A stretch of 6,979 nucleotides of DNA from positions 1 through 6,979 of the forward strand of contig CALCUV010000108.1 of NCBI GenBank assembly GCA_937906765.1, in the 5' to 3' direction. Position 1 is the first letter of the stretch. Each line of letters starts with the position of its first letter. The stretch comes from an uncultured Prevotella sp. Its GTDB lineage: Bacteria; Bacteroidota; Bacteroidia; Bacteroidales; Bacteroidaceae. Below, in pieces: positions 6,360 to 6,979 of the stretch. The notes under the pieces are model-generated. The model had not been told where the DNA came from and did no database searches. It saw only the letters and a list, made by a program, of their open reading frames with translations. The translations under genes and the position numbers were made by a program.

Positions 6360-6424
6360 AGGAGAAAATGATAGATTCACAGGAACTATAGTATCTTTAA
6401 GGACTATAGAGCAAGCATTCTCCT
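6360..6424 (+). repeat. Nested inverted repeats in the murG-murC spacer
   Basis: AGGAGAA (6360-6366) pairs with TTCTCCT (6418-6424). Inside it, CTATAGT (6386-6392) pairs with ACTATAG (6403-6409) around a 10-base loop. Neither is followed by a T-tract, so this is not a standard terminator. In a murG-murC transcript the structure could affect mRNA processing or the ratio of the two proteins. The remaining spacer up to 6458 is AT-rich, without a ribosome binding site. Confidence 0.4.
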
Positions 6425-6458
6425 CACCCAAAAACATTAAATTCTCTACAATCCTCAC

Positions 6459-6979
6459 ATGCAAAATATTTATTTCCTTGGTGCCGGAGGCATCGGTATG
6501 AGCGCTTTGGTGCGTTACTTTCTTTCGCAAGGCTATAACGTAGGTGGTTACGACCGTGTGGAAACGTCGCTTACGAAAAAGTTGTGTGAAGAAGGCGCCA
6601 CGATTCATTATGAAGACGGGGAGCAACACATTCCCGAATGCTTCAAGAATAAGGCGGAGACTCTCGTAGTCTATACTCCCGCCATCCCTGCCACGCACGA
6701 GGAATTTAATTATTTCCGCCGCGAAGGTTTTGATATGAAGAAGCGTGCGGAGGTTTTGGGCATCATTACGAGACAGATGAAGGGCCTTTGCTGTGCGGGA
6801 ACTCACGGTAAGACTACGACTTCTGCCATGACGGCACACTTGCTTCATAGCAGCCGAGTAAAGTGTAACGCCTTCTTAGGCGGTATCACCAAAAACTATG
6901 GCACGAACTACCTTATCGCTCCCGAGAGTCCCTACGTGGTCATCGAGGCCGACGAATTCGACCGTTCGTTCCATCATCT
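6459..6979 (+). CDS. murC: UDP-N-acetylmuramate--L-alanine ligase MurC, N-terminal part (3' end outside the window)
   Basis: MurC joins L-alanine to UDP-MurNAc using ATP, the first step of stem-peptide assembly, in the cytoplasm. The 173 visible residues are a little over a third of a usual MurC (about 460-490). The N-terminal UDP-binding domain opens MQNIYFLGAGGIGMSAL, with the glycine-rich loop at 8-13. A YTPAIP segment lies at 72-77. The ATP-binding loop AGTHGKTTT spans 113-121 and is typical of Mur ligases. FLGG (139-142) and IEADEFDRSFHH (162-173) match the MurC central domain just before the cut. An in-frame TAA at 6438-6440 supports the ATG at 6459, and no Shine-Dalgarno sequence is visible. 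The frame is open to the right edge. No strong promoter is seen in the spacer, so it is probably co-transcribed with murG; ftsQ, ftsA and ftsZ often come next in this phylum but are not visible. Confidence 0.96.
   Translation, partial: MQNIYFLGAGGIGMSALVRYFLSQGYNVGGYDRVETSLTKKLCEEGATIHYEDGEQHIPECFKNKAETLVVYTPAIPATHEEFNYFRREGFDMKKRAEVLGIITRQMKGLCCAGTHGKTTTSAMTAHLLHSSRVKCNAFLGGITKNYGTNYLIAPESPYVVIEADEFDRSFHH

Noticed and set aside
6392..6399. TATCTTTA as a possible -7 box for a separate murC promoter
   Set aside because: The last base differs from TAnnTTTG, no TTG lies at the -33 distance, and it falls inside the hairpin at 6386-6409.
6237..6848. 203-residue open frame on the minus strand across the end of murG and the start of murC
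   Set aside because: It opposes two clearly conserved genes, and the translation has no recognisable protein features.

Overview
The window looks like an ordinary chromosomal stretch of a member of the Bacteroidota, most likely Bacteroidales and perhaps a Prevotella-like lineage. Three things point there. Promoter-like TAnnTTTG boxes sit before the lipoprotein gene, priA and murG. The starts of priA, murG and murC have no Shine-Dalgarno sequence. The murG and murC proteins also have the look of that phylum. The species cannot be named from the sequence.

Layout from left to right. (1) The 3' part of a plus-strand gene for a PepSY-associated transmembrane protein runs in from the left edge to 760. 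(2) A 503-base non-coding stretch follows, with a long inverted repeat, a short conserved-looking open segment on the minus strand, and a strong intrinsic terminator at 1161-1188. (3) A minus-strand gene, convergent with the PepSY gene, encodes a small secreted lipoprotein of unknown function. It has its own well-formed Bacteroidota promoter. (4) priA, on the minus strand, encodes the primosomal replication-restart helicase and is complete, with all helicase motifs and eight zinc-binding cysteines. (5) A 548-base AT-rich divergent intergenic region separates priA from the cell-wall genes. It carries the priA and murG promoter candidates, a 10-bp palindrome and a hairpin in the murG leader. (6) murG is complete. 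A structured 122-base spacer follows, then the first 173 codons of murC, cut by the right edge.

MurG and MurC belong to the same peptidoglycan precursor pathway and are usually neighbours in the division and cell wall (dcw) cluster. Here murG stands at the 5' end of the visible cluster behind its own promoter, with priA divergent upstream instead of ftsW, so the classical cluster appears split between ftsW and murG. PriA is functionally unrelated. The PepSY protein (probably iron or heme related redox membrane protein) and the lipoprotein (cell envelope) show no clear link to their neighbours.

I found no mobile element, CRISPR array, tRNA or rRNA, and no convincing new multi-gene system. The best candidates for a second look are the unknown lipoprotein, the possible dispersed element at about 1033-1145, the murG leader hairpin with its palindrome, and the structured murG-murC spacer.
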